DNA of 24,295 bases from an uncultured Eggerthellaceae bacterium (GTDB lineage: Bacteria; Actinomycetota; Coriobacteriia; Coriobacteriales; Eggerthellaceae), in the NCBI GenBank assembly GCA_934670115.1, contig CAKUOV010000037.1, positions 1-24,295 on the forward strand, written 5' to 3'. This document shows, piece after piece, positions 1 to 8,508 of this stretch. Each line of letters begins with the position of its first letter. Positions within the stretch are counted from its first letter, which is position 1. A program made the translations under genes and the position numbers. The notes under the pieces are model-generated. The model was not told where the DNA came from. It did no database searches and was given only the letters and a program-made list of their open reading frames with translations.

Positions 1-151
1 TTGGAAGTAGGTGGAGTCGCCAAATTCAAGGAAAAACCCGCTCATCTGGAGTAGCGATTACAACAGGCTCAGCAAAAGCCCAGGTCAGCGTCATGTTGAA
101 AAAACGTGCTGCTCGGAAGCCCTAAACATTAGAGCACCGACCTACTTCCAA
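1..151. repeat. Possible MITE-like element with 12-bp terminal inverted repeats
   Basis: The segment starts with TTGGAAGTAGGT (1-12) and ends with its exact reverse complement ACCTACTTCCAA (140-151). No convincing open frame lies between them. This is the form of a miniature inverted-repeat element, but no target-site duplication can be tested because the left end coincides with the window edge. A second inverted repeat overlaps it: about 90-106 and 177-196 share GTCATGTTG and AAAAAACG in opposite orientation, differing by a 3-nt indel. It could equally be the residue of an insertion-sequence end. No family is recognised. Confidence 0.35.
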
Positions 152-552
152 CCTGCATCAACTTCGAATTAGAGGCCGTTTTTTCAACAACATGACTGAA
201 TTCATATCCAATTCGGCTGGATTCTTGCAAACACAGAGCCGTTGAGCTCAGAAAAACCTTTGAAGGTAAAACAAAATCGAAGACCCTCCGTAATCTGCCA
301 CAACCCCTCGCCTAATTATTTTTCTTTTACGGAATTAAAAGTTATCAGTAATTACATGAATTTCTATGCATAAATCTGCTTTATATATACCCATTTTTGA
401 ATATTAAGCTAAAAATATTCTTACTTTTCTTTGTAGCTTTTTCAGTTTGAGCATGTTATATTGTCTCTGGTAATCAATGATTACTTTTTTGAATGACATT
501 CTGCTGAACTTGGTATCATTTAATATGGTACGCAATAGTAATAGGAGTGATC
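152..552. other. AT-rich gene-free region upstream of the first BCCT gene
   Basis: About 400 bases without a credible gene. The stretch from roughly 310 to 540 is much more AT-rich than the coding DNA around it and presumably holds the promoter of the first transporter gene. It contains a dyad GAATATT (399-405) / AATATTC (414-420) and the stronger palindrome listed separately at 469-485. Possible -10 elements include TATCAT (514-519) and TAATAT (521-526), but no -35 with good spacing is clear, so no promoter is assigned. Confidence 0.5.
469..485. promoter_or_regulatory. Putative operator upstream of BCCT gene 1
   Basis: The sequence GGTAATCAATGATTACT contains a perfect 15-bp palindrome, GTAATCA-A-TGATTAC (470-484). 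A near copy, matching at 14 of 17 positions and also palindromic, lies upstream of the second BCCT gene at 2272-2288. Two matching palindromes in front of two related genes is the pattern expected of one shared regulator. The TetR-family protein at 5742-6506 in the same cluster is the natural candidate, by inference only. Confidence 0.6.
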
Positions 553-2193
553 ATGGGAAAAAATCGGACAAAGAGAAACGCTTTAAACGGCAATCCTATC
601 AAGATCCTTGATATGCCGACCTTTGTCCTGCCCGCGACGCTCGTTCTTATTGCGGTCATTGCCGGAATCGCCATCCCTCAAACATTCAACGCGGGCGCTT
701 CCATGGCGCTGAACTTCCTTACTACCAACTTCGGATGGTTCTACGCAATTGGTGCAACCATTCTTCTTGTCTTTTGCTTCTGGGCCGCTTTCTCTAAGGC
801 GGGCAACGTCAAACTCGGCGGAAAAGATGCAAAACCCGAGATGAAATTCGGTACCTGGTTCGCTATCGTTCTTTGCTCCGGCATGGCAATCGGCATTTCC
901 TTCTACGGTATTGCCGAGCCGCTGGCAAACTACGTTGCTCCCCCGGTGTTCGCGGGCTACGAAGGCTCCACGCAAGAAGCTGCGGAAGGCGCGCTGAAGT
1001 ACGCGTTTTTGCACTGGGCGCTCCACCCCTATGCAATCTATACGTCTGCTGGAATCTGCTGCGCGTTCATCATCATGAACGGCAAGAAGAAATTCCAGGT
1101 CAGCTCCAGCCTTTACCCCCTGATCGGTGAAAAAGCCAACGGCACGCTGGGCAAAGTCATCAACAGCGTTTGTATCTTCTCGCTCATCGGCGGCATTGGA
1201 ACGTCCCTTGGTTTCGGCATTACCCAAATTGCTACGGGCATCAATTACGTGTTCGGAACCCATTTTTCCAGCATCAGCCTGGCGCTGATTATCATCGTGG
1301 TAATGGCAACCACGTACATCCTTGCAGCATGCACCGGCATCCTTAAGGGCATTAAGCACGTGAGCAACTTCAACGTGCTCATTTACCTGGCCATGTTGCT
1401 TATTGCCATCGTGTTCGGCAACACCCTGTTCATTATCAACAACACCACGTCATCCCTGGGACAGTACTTAGCGTTCCTGATTCCGCAGTCCTTCTACCTG
1501 GAACCCGCGCATCAAGCAGGCTGGGTTCAGAACAACTCGGTGTTCTACTGGGCTTGGTGGCTTTCGTTCGCGCCGCTGGTCGGGCTCTTCCTGGTCAAGC
1601 TGTCGAAGGGCCGCACCATCAGGCAATTTGTTCTGGTGAACATGATTGCACCGGCGCTTTTCGCCATTGCGTGGTTCGGCGTATTCGGTAGCGCCGCCAT
1701 TTCCATGGAGATGTCCGGAGGCAACCTTGCTTCCGAGATCGCACAGTACGGCACGGCGGTTTCACTTTTCGCCTTTGCGAAAGCCATTCCCCCAACGGCG
1801 ATATTCATCGTGCTATCGTTTGGCTGCGTGGCGCTCTCGTTCATCACGCTTGCGCAATCAATGACGCTCACCATCTCGGAAATGGTCGTGAAAGAATCCG
1901 AAATGGAGAAACGCATTGCCGCAGGTAAAGGAGCTCCCAAGTATTTGATTGTATTTTGGGGCGTGCTTATTGGAGCAATCGCTTTCGTCTTGCTCTACAG
2001 CGGTGGCTTGGAGGCACTGCAAACATCCTCGATTGTCTGTGGCCTGCCCATTCTGATTTTGCTCCTTTTCATGATTGTCTCGTTCATCAAGAGTATGAAG
2101 CACCGGAGTCAATACGATCTTACGCTTACAAGCGAAGAGCGCGAAGAGCTTGCAGAACTAGAAACTCAGAAAAACTCCAACGCACCAATCTAG
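553..2193 (+). CDS. BCCT family (betaine/carnitine/choline) transporter, copy 1
   Basis: A 546-residue polytopic membrane protein that would import a quaternary ammonium compound such as glycine betaine, carnitine or a related betaine. Family marks are the pattern GIAEPLANY in the first third, the aromatic box FYWAWW at residues 331-336 that lines the substrate site in this family, and the following GRTIRQF. The hydrophobic pattern fits about twelve transmembrane helices. I chose ATG 553 because AGGAG (543-547) sits 5 nt before it; the in-frame GTG at 547 overlaps that ribosome site. The C-terminal tail is charged and cytoplasmic. It is clearly a paralogue of the next gene, with long identical blocks such as LGGKDAKPEM and EKANGTLGK. 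The exact substrate and the coupling ion cannot be read from the sequence. Its position with an MttB homologue suggests a methylated amine destined for demethylation rather than simple osmoprotection. Confidence 0.93.
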   Translation: MGKNRTKRNALNGNPIKILDMPTFVLPATLVLIAVIAGIAIPQTFNAGASMALNFLTTNFGWFYAIGATILLVFCFWAAFSKAGNVKLGGKDAKPEMKFGTWFAIVLCSGMAIGISFYGIAEPLANYVAPPVFAGYEGSTQEAAEGALKYAFLHWALHPYAIYTSAGICCAFIIMNGKKKFQVSSSLYPLIGEKANGTLGKVINSVCIFSLIGGIGTSLGFGITQIATGINYVFGTHFSSISLALIIIVVMATTYILAACTGILKGIKHVSNFNVLIYLAMLLIAIVFGNTLFIINNTTSSLGQYLAFLIPQSFYLEPAHQAGWVQNNSVFYWAWWLSFAPLVGLFLVKLSKGRTIRQFVLVNMIAPALFAIAWFGVFGSAAISMEMSGGNLASEIAQYGTAVSLFAFAKAIPPTAIFIVLSFGCVALSFITLAQSMTLTISEMVVKESEMEKRIAAGKGAPKYLIVFWGVLIGAIAFVLLYSGGLEALQTSSIVCGLPILILLLFMIVSFIKSMKHRSQYDLTLTSEEREELAELETQKNSNAPI

Positions 2194-2271
2194 CGCAGCG
2201 AAACCGTTCTAGCTCTAGAAAACCACGCAACAGCTAACGGGCCTCTACCCTAGGATTACTGCACCCTTCAT

Positions 2272-2288
2272 GGTTATCACTGATTACC
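2272..2288. promoter_or_regulatory. Putative operator upstream of BCCT gene 2
   Basis: GGTTATCACTGATTACC is a near-perfect 17-bp palindrome (half-sites GGTTATCA and TGATTACC). It matches the palindrome at 469-485 at 14 of 17 positions and lies about 100 bp before the second transporter start. The second gene therefore probably has its own promoter, controlled in the same way as the first. The 194-bp spacer also holds a small dyad TTCTAG-CT-CTAGAA (2207-2220). Confidence 0.6.
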
Positions 2289-2387
2289 TACACGATAGAA
2301 ATCACAGAAAGGAGAAGCGTTTCATCATTGAAGAACAAGCACACTGAGCACTGGGAAACATGACAACAATTCCGCAAAGGAGGGGAA

Positions 2388-4055
2388 ATGAAATCTACGA
2401 ACGACAAATCGCAACCGAAAAGAGACTGGCTGAGCATCATCGATAAGCCTACGTTCCTGCTGCCGGCAATTCTTATTCTGATTGCGGTCATAGTCGGCAT
2501 AGCCGCACCGAAAGCCTTTGAAAAGGGAGCAAACGCTGCTCTGAGCTTCCTTACGGTGGACTTCGGATGGCTCTACGCCATAAGCACGTTTGCCTTGCTT
2601 ATCTTCTGCTTATGGGCAGGTTTCAGCAAGTACGGCAACATCAAACTCGGCGGTAAGGACGCAAAACCGGAAATGTCTTTCTGGGCATGGTTCTCCATCG
2701 CGCTTACCTCGGGTATTGCAATTGGCATCGTGTTCTGGAGCGTTGCAGAACCGCTGGCCAACTTCACGAACCCGCCCGCATTCACCGGGATCGAAGGCGG
2801 CACACCCGAAGCCGCAGAGCACGCATTACCGTACGTGTTCATGCACTGGGGCCTGCATCCCTACGCAATCTACACGGCAGTTGGCGTATGCTGCGCGTTC
2901 ATCATCATGAACGGCAAGCAGAAGTTCCAGGTCAGCTCTGCGCTGTACCCGCTGTTGGGTGAAAAAGCAAATGGCACGCTGGGCAAGATCATCAACGGCA
3001 TTTGCATCTTCGCACTCGTGGGCGGCATCGGCACCTCCCTGGGCATGGCAGTACAGCAGTTCGTTACCGGCATTGGCTACGTGTTTGGCGTAGAGGTTGA
3101 CGCGAACATCCTGGCAATCTTCGTTATTGGCGGCATGGCCATCTTCTACATCGTGGCAGCATGCTCCGGCCTTCACAAGGGCATCAAGTATATCAGCCAG
3201 GCAAACATGTACATCTACATTGCGTTGCTGGTGTGGGCGTTCATCTTCGGCGGCACGCTGTTCATCATCAACTGCACCACCAGCGCCGTTGGTCAGTACC
3301 TGGCAATCCTGGTCCCGCAGTCGTTCTACCTTGAACCCGCCTTCCAGTCCGGCTGGGTCAGCGGCACCACAATCTTCTACTGGGCTTGGTGGCTGGCATT
3401 TGCTCCCCTGGTTGGCTTGTTCCTGATCATGCTGTCCAAGGGCCGCACCATTCGTCAGTTCGTTCTGGTGAACATGATTGTCCCGACCATCTTCGCAATT
3501 GCTTGGTTTGGCGTATTCGGCAGCTCGTCCATGCTGGTAGAAATGACGCAAGGCGGCCTGGCGGATACCATCGCCGAGTACGGAGTTGCCGCAGCATTGT
3601 TTGCCTACGTCAAGACGCTGCCCCTGTCTCCGGTTTTGATCGTGCTGGCGTTCTTGGCGATCATCTTCTCCTTCGCTACGTTGGCTGAATCCATGACCCT
3701 TTCGCTGGCAGAAATGACCACCACCGAAGAAGAAATGGCGCGACGCAACAAAGAAGGCAGAAGCGCACCGACCTTCCTCAAGATCATTTGGGGTTCGCTC
3801 ATGGGTCTGATCGCATTTGCCCTGTTCTACAGCGGCGGCCTGAGCGCCATGCAAACCTCCTGCGTGGTATGCGCCTTCCCCATTCTGATCATTATGGGAA
3901 TGATGGTTGCCTCGTACATCAAGAGTATGAAGCATCGCAGCGAATACGACATGACGCTCACCGACGAAGAAAGAGAAGCCCTGCGACAGGAAGAGAACAA
4001 AAACACGAATGGCTCTCTTATGGATAAGGTCGAAGCGCCAAAAGAGACAGCTTAA
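2388..4055 (+). CDS. BCCT family (betaine/carnitine/choline) transporter, copy 2
   Basis: A 555-residue membrane transporter of the same family as the upstream gene, well over half identical to it by eye. The aromatic box FYWAWW is at residues 330-335 and is followed by GRTIRQFVLVNMI. The equivalent of the helix-3 signature reads WSVAEPLANF, so the substrate-facing region differs somewhat from copy 1 and the two may prefer different amines. The start is well supported by AAAGGAGG a few bases upstream. The tail after the last helix is longer than in copy 1 and rich in Glu and Lys. The gene is followed 92 nt later by the methyltransferase, with only a weak hairpin between them, so the two are probably co-transcribed. 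Tandem duplication followed by divergence is the likely origin of the pair. Confidence 0.93.
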   Translation: MKSTNDKSQPKRDWLSIIDKPTFLLPAILILIAVIVGIAAPKAFEKGANAALSFLTVDFGWLYAISTFALLIFCLWAGFSKYGNIKLGGKDAKPEMSFWAWFSIALTSGIAIGIVFWSVAEPLANFTNPPAFTGIEGGTPEAAEHALPYVFMHWGLHPYAIYTAVGVCCAFIIMNGKQKFQVSSALYPLLGEKANGTLGKIINGICIFALVGGIGTSLGMAVQQFVTGIGYVFGVEVDANILAIFVIGGMAIFYIVAACSGLHKGIKYISQANMYIYIALLVWAFIFGGTLFIINCTTSAVGQYLAILVPQSFYLEPAFQSGWVSGTTIFYWAWWLAFAPLVGLFLIMLSKGRTIRQFVLVNMIVPTIFAIAWFGVFGSSSMLVEMTQGGLADTIAEYGVAAALFAYVKTLPLSPVLIVLAFLAIIFSFATLAESMTLSLAEMTTTEEEMARRNKEGRSAPTFLKIIWGSLMGLIAFALFYSGGLSAMQTSCVVCAFPILIIMGMMVASYIKSMKHRSEYDMTLTDEEREALRQEENKNTNGSLMDKVEAPKETA

Positions 4056-4074
4056 CCAAAAACCCAAGGCTTTT

Positions 4075-4109
4075 AAAGCGCCGGCTCGTTAACCAAAAAA
4101 CGGTGCTTT
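4075..4109 (+). promoter_or_regulatory. Weak intercistronic hairpin between BCCT 2 and the methyltransferase
   Basis: AAAGCGCCG (4075-4083) can pair with CGGTGCTTT (4101-4109), with one G-U pair and a 17-nt loop. No U-run follows, so it is more likely an RNA stability or partial attenuation element than a full terminator. Confidence 0.3.
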
Positions 4110-4147
4110 ACGAAAAATAGGAAGAGAAAAAAGAGAAAGGAATCAAA

Positions 4148-5572
4148 ATGGAGCGTACGAAGAGAATGCAACTGCAGGAAATCCACGACAAGAGCATGCA
4201 GATTCTTGAGACCGTAGGCATGCGTTTCCTTCATCCGGAAGCACGCAGGATCCTGAAAGAGCACGGCATTCGCGTTGAAGGCGAAATTGCCTACTTCACC
4301 GAAGACCAGCTGATGTATTGGGTTCGCAAGGCCCCCAGCACCTTCAAGGTAAAAGCGCGCAATCCGAAATACGATGTCATCATCGGCGGCGATCGCACCG
4401 AGCCCGCTCCTCCTTACGGCGCTCCCAACATCACCGAAATGGATGGCACCAAGCGCAACGCTACCATTGAAGATTACATCAACTACGCAAAGCTGTTCGA
4501 AGCGAACTACGACTTCAACATCAACGGTGGCCTTATGGTTCAGCCTTCCGATGTGGCTCCCGCCACTTCCAGCCTGGCCATGTTCTACGCAGCGGCAACG
4601 CATTCCGAGAAGACGCAGCTTGTTGTTGCCGGCGCCAAGAACGTTGTGCATGCCCTCATGGAAGGCGCCAAGGCAATCTATGGCGAAGAGAACATGCGCA
4701 ACGATCCGTACATCATTACGATTGTAAACGTGAACAGCCCGTTGATGCTTGACCTCAACATGACCGACACCCTGATTGAGTTCGCAAGCAATGGTCAGCC
4801 GTTCGTTATTGCAAACTGCTCCATGGCAGGTTCCACCAGCCCCGTTACATTGGCAGGCACCATTGCGCTGATGAATGCCGAGATCCTTCCCGTTATTGCG
4901 CTGGCCGAAATGATCAACCCGGGTACGCCGGTTATGTACGCAACGCAGACCACAACCGCCGACATGGCAACGGGCCAGATTGCAATCGGCTCCCCCGAAG
5001 GCGCCCTGTGCTACAAGTACTGCGCTCAGCTGGCCAAGTTCTACGAGCTGCCGTGCCGCGGCGGTGGCGCTCTCACCGACTCCAAGATTGTTGACGCGCA
5101 GTCCGGCTACGAGTCCATGGCAACGCTGATGACCGACTACCTGCAGCACATGAACTTCGTCATTCACGCAGCGGGCATTCTGGACGGCTTCAGCTCCACG
5201 TCGTATGCCAAGGTTATTCAGGACTTCGAGATCAACCGCTACATCAAGCGCTTCATGAAGGACATCACCATCAACGAGGACACCATCCCCATGGAGCTTA
5301 TCGAGGAAATCGGCCACGACGGCGAGTACCTGACCGAAGACCATACCTTCGAGTGGTGCCGCAAGGAACCCTTCCTGCCCATGATCAGCACCCGTGGACC
5401 GGTTGCCGACCCGCAGGCGCAGCTGAACAAGCGCATCACCGAGCAGTACAACAAGCTCATGGACGCATACAAGCAGCCCGAGCTTGACAGGGCGGCATTC
5501 GATAAAGCAAAGCAGATCTTCATTGAAGCTGGCGTAGACGCCGCCGTTCTTGACAAGATTGATACGCTCTAA
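4148..5572 (+). CDS. MttB-family (trimethylamine methyltransferase-like) quaternary amine methyltransferase, non-pyrrolysine
   Basis: A 474-residue protein of the MttB superfamily. Characterised non-pyrrolysine members (MtgB, MtpB, MtcB) move a methyl group from a quaternary amine such as glycine betaine, proline betaine or carnitine to a corrinoid protein. Visible family blocks are IHDKSMQILETVGMRF near the N-terminus, YGAPNITEMDGTKRNAT with the typical Gly-Arg/Lys-Asn turn, GGGALTDSKIVDAQSGYES in the centre, and AAGILDGFSSTSYAKVI near the end. No in-frame UAG occurs, so the archaeal-type pyrrolysine is absent, as in the quaternary-amine branch. Start ATG 4148 has AAAGGAA at 4136-4142. Two BCCT genes precede it and a strong terminator follows. 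No corrinoid protein, MtqA-like methyltransferase or reductive activator is encoded in the window, so the acceptor must be elsewhere. The substrate is unknown. Confidence 0.88.
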   Translation: MERTKRMQLQEIHDKSMQILETVGMRFLHPEARRILKEHGIRVEGEIAYFTEDQLMYWVRKAPSTFKVKARNPKYDVIIGGDRTEPAPPYGAPNITEMDGTKRNATIEDYINYAKLFEANYDFNINGGLMVQPSDVAPATSSLAMFYAAATHSEKTQLVVAGAKNVVHALMEGAKAIYGEENMRNDPYIITIVNVNSPLMLDLNMTDTLIEFASNGQPFVIANCSMAGSTSPVTLAGTIALMNAEILPVIALAEMINPGTPVMYATQTTTADMATGQIAIGSPEGALCYKYCAQLAKFYELPCRGGGALTDSKIVDAQSGYESMATLMTDYLQHMNFVIHAAGILDGFSSTSYAKVIQDFEINRYIKRFMKDITINEDTIPMELIEEIGHDGEYLTEDHTFEWCRKEPFLPMISTRGPVADPQAQLNKRITEQYNKLMDAYKQPELDRAAFDKAKQIFIEAGVDAAVLDKIDTL

Positions 5573-5611
5573 ATCTCCGAGCTAAGACCCGGAAAGGTTT
5601 TTAGTCCATGT

Positions 5612-5650
5612 AAAAAGGGAGGACCTTCCGCACGGAGGGCCCTCCCTTTT
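5612..5650 (+). terminator. Rho-independent terminator after the methyltransferase gene
   Basis: AAAAGGGAGG pairs with CCTCCCTTTT, and the stem continues through CCT/AGG with one bulge before a short GC-rich loop. The hairpin lies 40-80 nt after the stop codon and ends in a U-run, so it marks the end of the transporter-methyltransferase operon. Confidence 0.85.
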
Positions 5651-5741
5651 GTGTCCTATCTGTATAAGTGCGGCGTTGTGCCTGATAAAATGCGATACAA
5701 TAGCAGCGATAAAAACACTCTAAGCAAGGTCTAACATACCA

Positions 5742-6506
5742 ATGGCAAAAAACGACAACAGACGTAAGTACATCGACGCGGCCTATCGCATTCTTGAGCG
5801 CGACGGCCTTGACGGCATTTCAATTCGAAAAGTCGCCGATGAAGTTGGCTGCAGCAGCGCGGCGCTCTATAAGCATTTCGACAATCTTGACGAACTTGTT
5901 GTCTACGCTTCCATACGTTTCTTGAGCGACTATTCGTTGGACGTCCAGACGCTTTCCAAAGTTGACCTGAATCCCCTGCAGCTTAACATCCAGCTGTGGG
6001 AATGCTTTGCGTTTTACGCTTTCAGGAACGTGCCCGTCTTCGAGCAGCTGTTCTACAACACCGATCCCGATTTGCTGAGCAGCGTTCTTTACGACTTCTA
6101 CCAGATCTTCCCCGAAGAACTTACCAACGTTCGCTCGTACATGATCACGATGATGGGCAACAGCGACATTAAAAAGCGTGGTTTTTTAACCATGTCCAAA
6201 GCAGTGGACATGGGCATGATCGACATGGAAAGCCTTTCGTACCTGTGCGAAACGGACTCCTATATATTCAGGGGAATGCTCGCCGAGTATCGCGATAAAT
6301 ACAAAGAAGGCGACAACGCGAAAATCGCAACGCGCAAATTCATGAAGATCATGGTCAAGAATTACAATTCGCAGCTACGTCCGGGAAATCAGATTCTGGT
6401 TGTCTCGCCGCTCAACGATCCGAACATGAGAAAAGAGCTCAAGAAGACATCGGAGAAGGATTATCTGGACGCGTTAGCCGTGGTAGAGCGCGCCAGTTAC
6501 CACTGA
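5742..6506 (+). CDS. TetR/AcrR-family transcriptional regulator
   Basis: A 254-residue regulator with an N-terminal TetR-type helix-turn-helix, roughly residues 8-55; the recognition helix is within VGCSSAALYKHF, followed by the usual DNLDELV. The long C-terminal part would be the ligand-binding and dimer domain and has no recognisable signature. Start ATG 5742 has only a weak ribosome site (AAGGT about 11 nt upstream), and a -10-like TACAAT sits at 5696-5701. The gene follows the methyltransferase terminator in the same direction and ends 15 bp from the convergent histidine kinase. It probably controls the amine cluster through the palindromes at 469-485 and 2272-2288. No copy of that palindrome is seen before the gene itself, so it may not autoregulate. 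The ligand is unknown; a methylated amine is plausible. Confidence 0.88.
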   Translation: MAKNDNRRKYIDAAYRILERDGLDGISIRKVADEVGCSSAALYKHFDNLDELVVYASIRFLSDYSLDVQTLSKVDLNPLQLNIQLWECFAFYAFRNVPVFEQLFYNTDPDLLSSVLYDFYQIFPEELTNVRSYMITMMGNSDIKKRGFLTMSKAVDMGMIDMESLSYLCETDSYIFRGMLAEYRDKYKEGDNAKIATRKFMKIMVKNYNSQLRPGNQILVVSPLNDPNMRKELKKTSEKDYLDALAVVERASYH

Positions 6507-6521
6507 TACCGGTGCTGCTTT

Positions 6522-7676
6522 TCACGCAAGCGAACCCTTCGGAAGGGTCACCAGCATAACCGTGCCTTCGTTGGTGCTTTTCTCGACTTCCACGGCACCA
6601 CCATGGAGCGCGGCGATTTCCCAAACCAGCGACAGTCCCAGCCCTACGCCGCCATATTCCCTGCTCCGGGACTTGTCAACGCGGAAAAACGGCTGGAAGA
6701 TGCTTTCTTTATACTGCTCGGGAATCCCTGTTCCCCTATCCCGCACGCGCAGCAAAATGCGGTTCGGCTCTTCGTAGACGGAAACGCCCACCGCCGTGCC
6801 TGAGCGACTGTAGCGCAACGCGTTTTCCACCAGATTGAAAACCAGACGATACATCAACGTGTCGCTGCCAACCATTACGGCATTGCCCGTGCACTCAAGG
6901 ACAATCTCCCGCTGTTCCGCTAAGGGCGCTAAGTCGGCAAATACCTCTTCGACCAGGGGTGCCAGCTCAATTCGGTCATTGCACGGAACGGAACGCAGCT
7001 CGCTCATCTCCAGCAACGTTTTTGTCATCTGCGACATTCTTTCTGTTTGCTCTTGCAGCAATTTCAGGAAGTCAGCCGTTTCAGGGCTCGCACCAGGGTG
7101 CTCGAGGGAAAACAGCTCCATTTGCGCCTGCATGAGTGCAAGCGGCGTGCGCAATTCGTGGGCAGCATTTCCCGTAAACTGTTTCTGCGCGCTAAACCCC
7201 TGGTCAAGACGATCAATCATGTCGTTAAACGATGCGCTGAACTGTTTGAACTCAGGCAGCACGTCTTCGCTGATTTTCATTTCGGCCAGGTTGTTCGGCT
7301 GTACCTGCTCGACTTGCGCCGCAAAATCCCGCAGCGGACGCAACGCCCGACCGCTCACGAAATACGCAAGCACGCCCCCCAATAGCGTAACCGCCACGGT
7401 AATCAGCCAGTTCGTGGCGCCAAACGACTGCTGCGCATCGCTTACGATAATTGTAAGGTCCTGATCAGGGCTAACGTTTTCGGAGTCGAATGAACCCGGC
7501 TCGCCTTTATCGATATCGCCATAGGCCGCCAAACCATTGCCAATTGACTCCATGTAGCGCATTCCCGAATAACCAATCAGGCAGTTCATAAGCACGCAGG
7601 TAACACAAACCAAAAGCGCCGTGGTCAACGTGATGCGCCATTGCAGCGAAAGCTTTTTCACCGAGCCACTTCTCAT
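6522..7676 (-). CDS. Sensor histidine kinase (HAMP type), partner of the upstream response regulator
   Basis: A 384-residue membrane kinase. Order: transmembrane helix about 13-35, an extracytoplasmic loop about 40-88, a second helix about 90-108, a HAMP linker to about 165, the dimerisation and phosphoacceptor helix with H173 in NAAHELRTPL, then the HATPase domain. In the HATPase, N285 lies in NLVENALRY, the G1 box is DRGTGIP (313-319) and the G2 box is GGVGLGLSL. The sensing loop is only about 50 residues and acidic, with no known domain. The gene starts inside the response regulator stop (ATGA, 4-nt overlap), showing translational coupling. The kinase and regulator are divergent from a redox cluster, so a redox or respiratory signal is possible, but nothing in the loop proves that. 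Confidence 0.93.
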   Translation of the reverse strand: MRSGSVKKLSLQWRITLTTALLVCVTCVLMNCLIGYSGMRYMESIGNGLAAYGDIDKGEPGSFDSENVSPDQDLTIIVSDAQQSFGATNWLITVAVTLLGGVLAYFVSGRALRPLRDFAAQVEQVQPNNLAEMKISEDVLPEFKQFSASFNDMIDRLDQGFSAQKQFTGNAAHELRTPLALMQAQMELFSLEHPGASPETADFLKLLQEQTERMSQMTKTLLEMSELRSVPCNDRIELAPLVEEVFADLAPLAEQREIVLECTGNAVMVGSDTLMYRLVFNLVENALRYSRSGTAVGVSVYEEPNRILLRVRDRGTGIPEQYKESIFQPFFRVDKSRSREYGGVGLGLSLVWEIAALHGGAVEVEKSTNEGTVMLVTLPKGSLA

Positions 7677-8347
7677 TGGGCATCCTCCATCACGTAGCCC
7701 TCGCCAATGCGGTTGCGAATAGGATCATGCCCCAGCGCGGCACGCAGCTTCTTTCTGAGCGAGGAAATATGCACGCGAATCGAATTGCTGAAGCTGTTCG
7801 CATTGCTGTCCCATACGTGCTCGAGAAGCTCTTCTTGGCTTACCGGGCGCCCTTGGTTGAGCATAAGATGCTCCAGAATGCCCGTTTCCTTTCGTGTCAA
7901 CGCAAGCGTTTCTGAACCCACGCGCGCCGTGCGCGCTTTCATATCGAAAGTAAGATTTCCGCAGGTCAAAACCACATCGCTTTGCGTGAACTGCCGACGC
8001 GCAAGGCTGCGAATCCGTGCCGCAAGCTCTTCTAAGTGGAATGGCTTCGTCAGATAATCATTTGCGCCCGCATCCAAGCCGGCCACTTTATCGGCCACTT
8101 CTCCGCGCGCCGATAAGATAAGAACTTTTGTCTCGCTGTCCGTTTCCCGCAGCTCTTTGAGCACAGTCATGCCATCTGCATCGGGAAGGTTCAGATCAAG
8201 AATTACCAGGTCAAACCGCTCAAATGAAAGAATATCCATTGCGCTTTGCCCGTTGTGGCAGCAATCAACGTTGTAATCAAGGCGGCGCAAGCTGCGCGCA
8301 ATTGCATCGCAAAGCGCCTTTTCGTCTTCCACAATTAAGATACGCAC
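7673..8347 (-). CDS. OmpR/PhoB-family response regulator
   Basis: A 224-residue two-component regulator. The receiver domain (about 1-115) has the acidic pocket in VEDEK, the phosphoacceptor D51 in ILDLNLPDADG, S79 and K101 in TKPF. The C-terminal winged-helix domain (about 125-222) contains HVWDSNANSFSNSIRVHIS and ends with IGEGYVM, typical of the OmpR family. The frame is open further upstream, but I place the start at GTG 8345-8347 (complement), because AGGAGG lies 4-5 nt before it and the receiver domain normally begins right there; the 31 extra upstream residues look non-homologous. It is transcribed away from the small CXXC protein, with a shared 160-bp promoter region, and is coupled to the kinase. 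It may regulate itself and the divergent redox genes. Confidence 0.92.
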   Translation of the reverse strand: MRILIVEDEKALCDAIARSLRRLDYNVDCCHNGQSAMDILSFERFDLVILDLNLPDADGMTVLKELRETDSETKVLILSARGEVADKVAGLDAGANDYLTKPFHLEELAARIRSLARRQFTQSDVVLTCGNLTFDMKARTARVGSETLALTRKETGILEHLMLNQGRPVSQEELLEHVWDSNANSFSNSIRVHISSLRKKLRAALGHDPIRNRIGEGYVMEDAQ

Positions 8348-8508
8348 AAAGCCTCCTGTCCATGCGGCGGCCATCCGCGTTTTGCCCGTGGCTCGCCTTT
8401 CCCGCAGCGCCCTTTCGCACGGGCCACATCGTTGCCGCAAACCCTACACAATCGCGTCCGTTGCCTTAACGCGGATTTTATATCACCTGTGGTCTAATGG
8501 AGCGCGAA

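Noticed and set aside
2826..4067. Long minus-strand open frame of 413 codons opposite the second BCCT gene
   Set aside because: It mirrors a well-conserved transporter, is rich in Cys, His, Gln and Arg, has no ribosome site or family resemblance, and results from codon bias in the real gene.
4073..5344. Minus-strand open frame of 423 codons opposite the methyltransferase gene
   Set aside because: Same reason: an antisense shadow of a strongly supported gene with implausible composition. A similar shadow lies at 13894-15003 opposite the first DUF5692 gene.
4148..5572. Pyrrolysine-type trimethylamine methyltransferase
   Set aside because: The frame has no internal UAG, and no pyl genes are present in the window.
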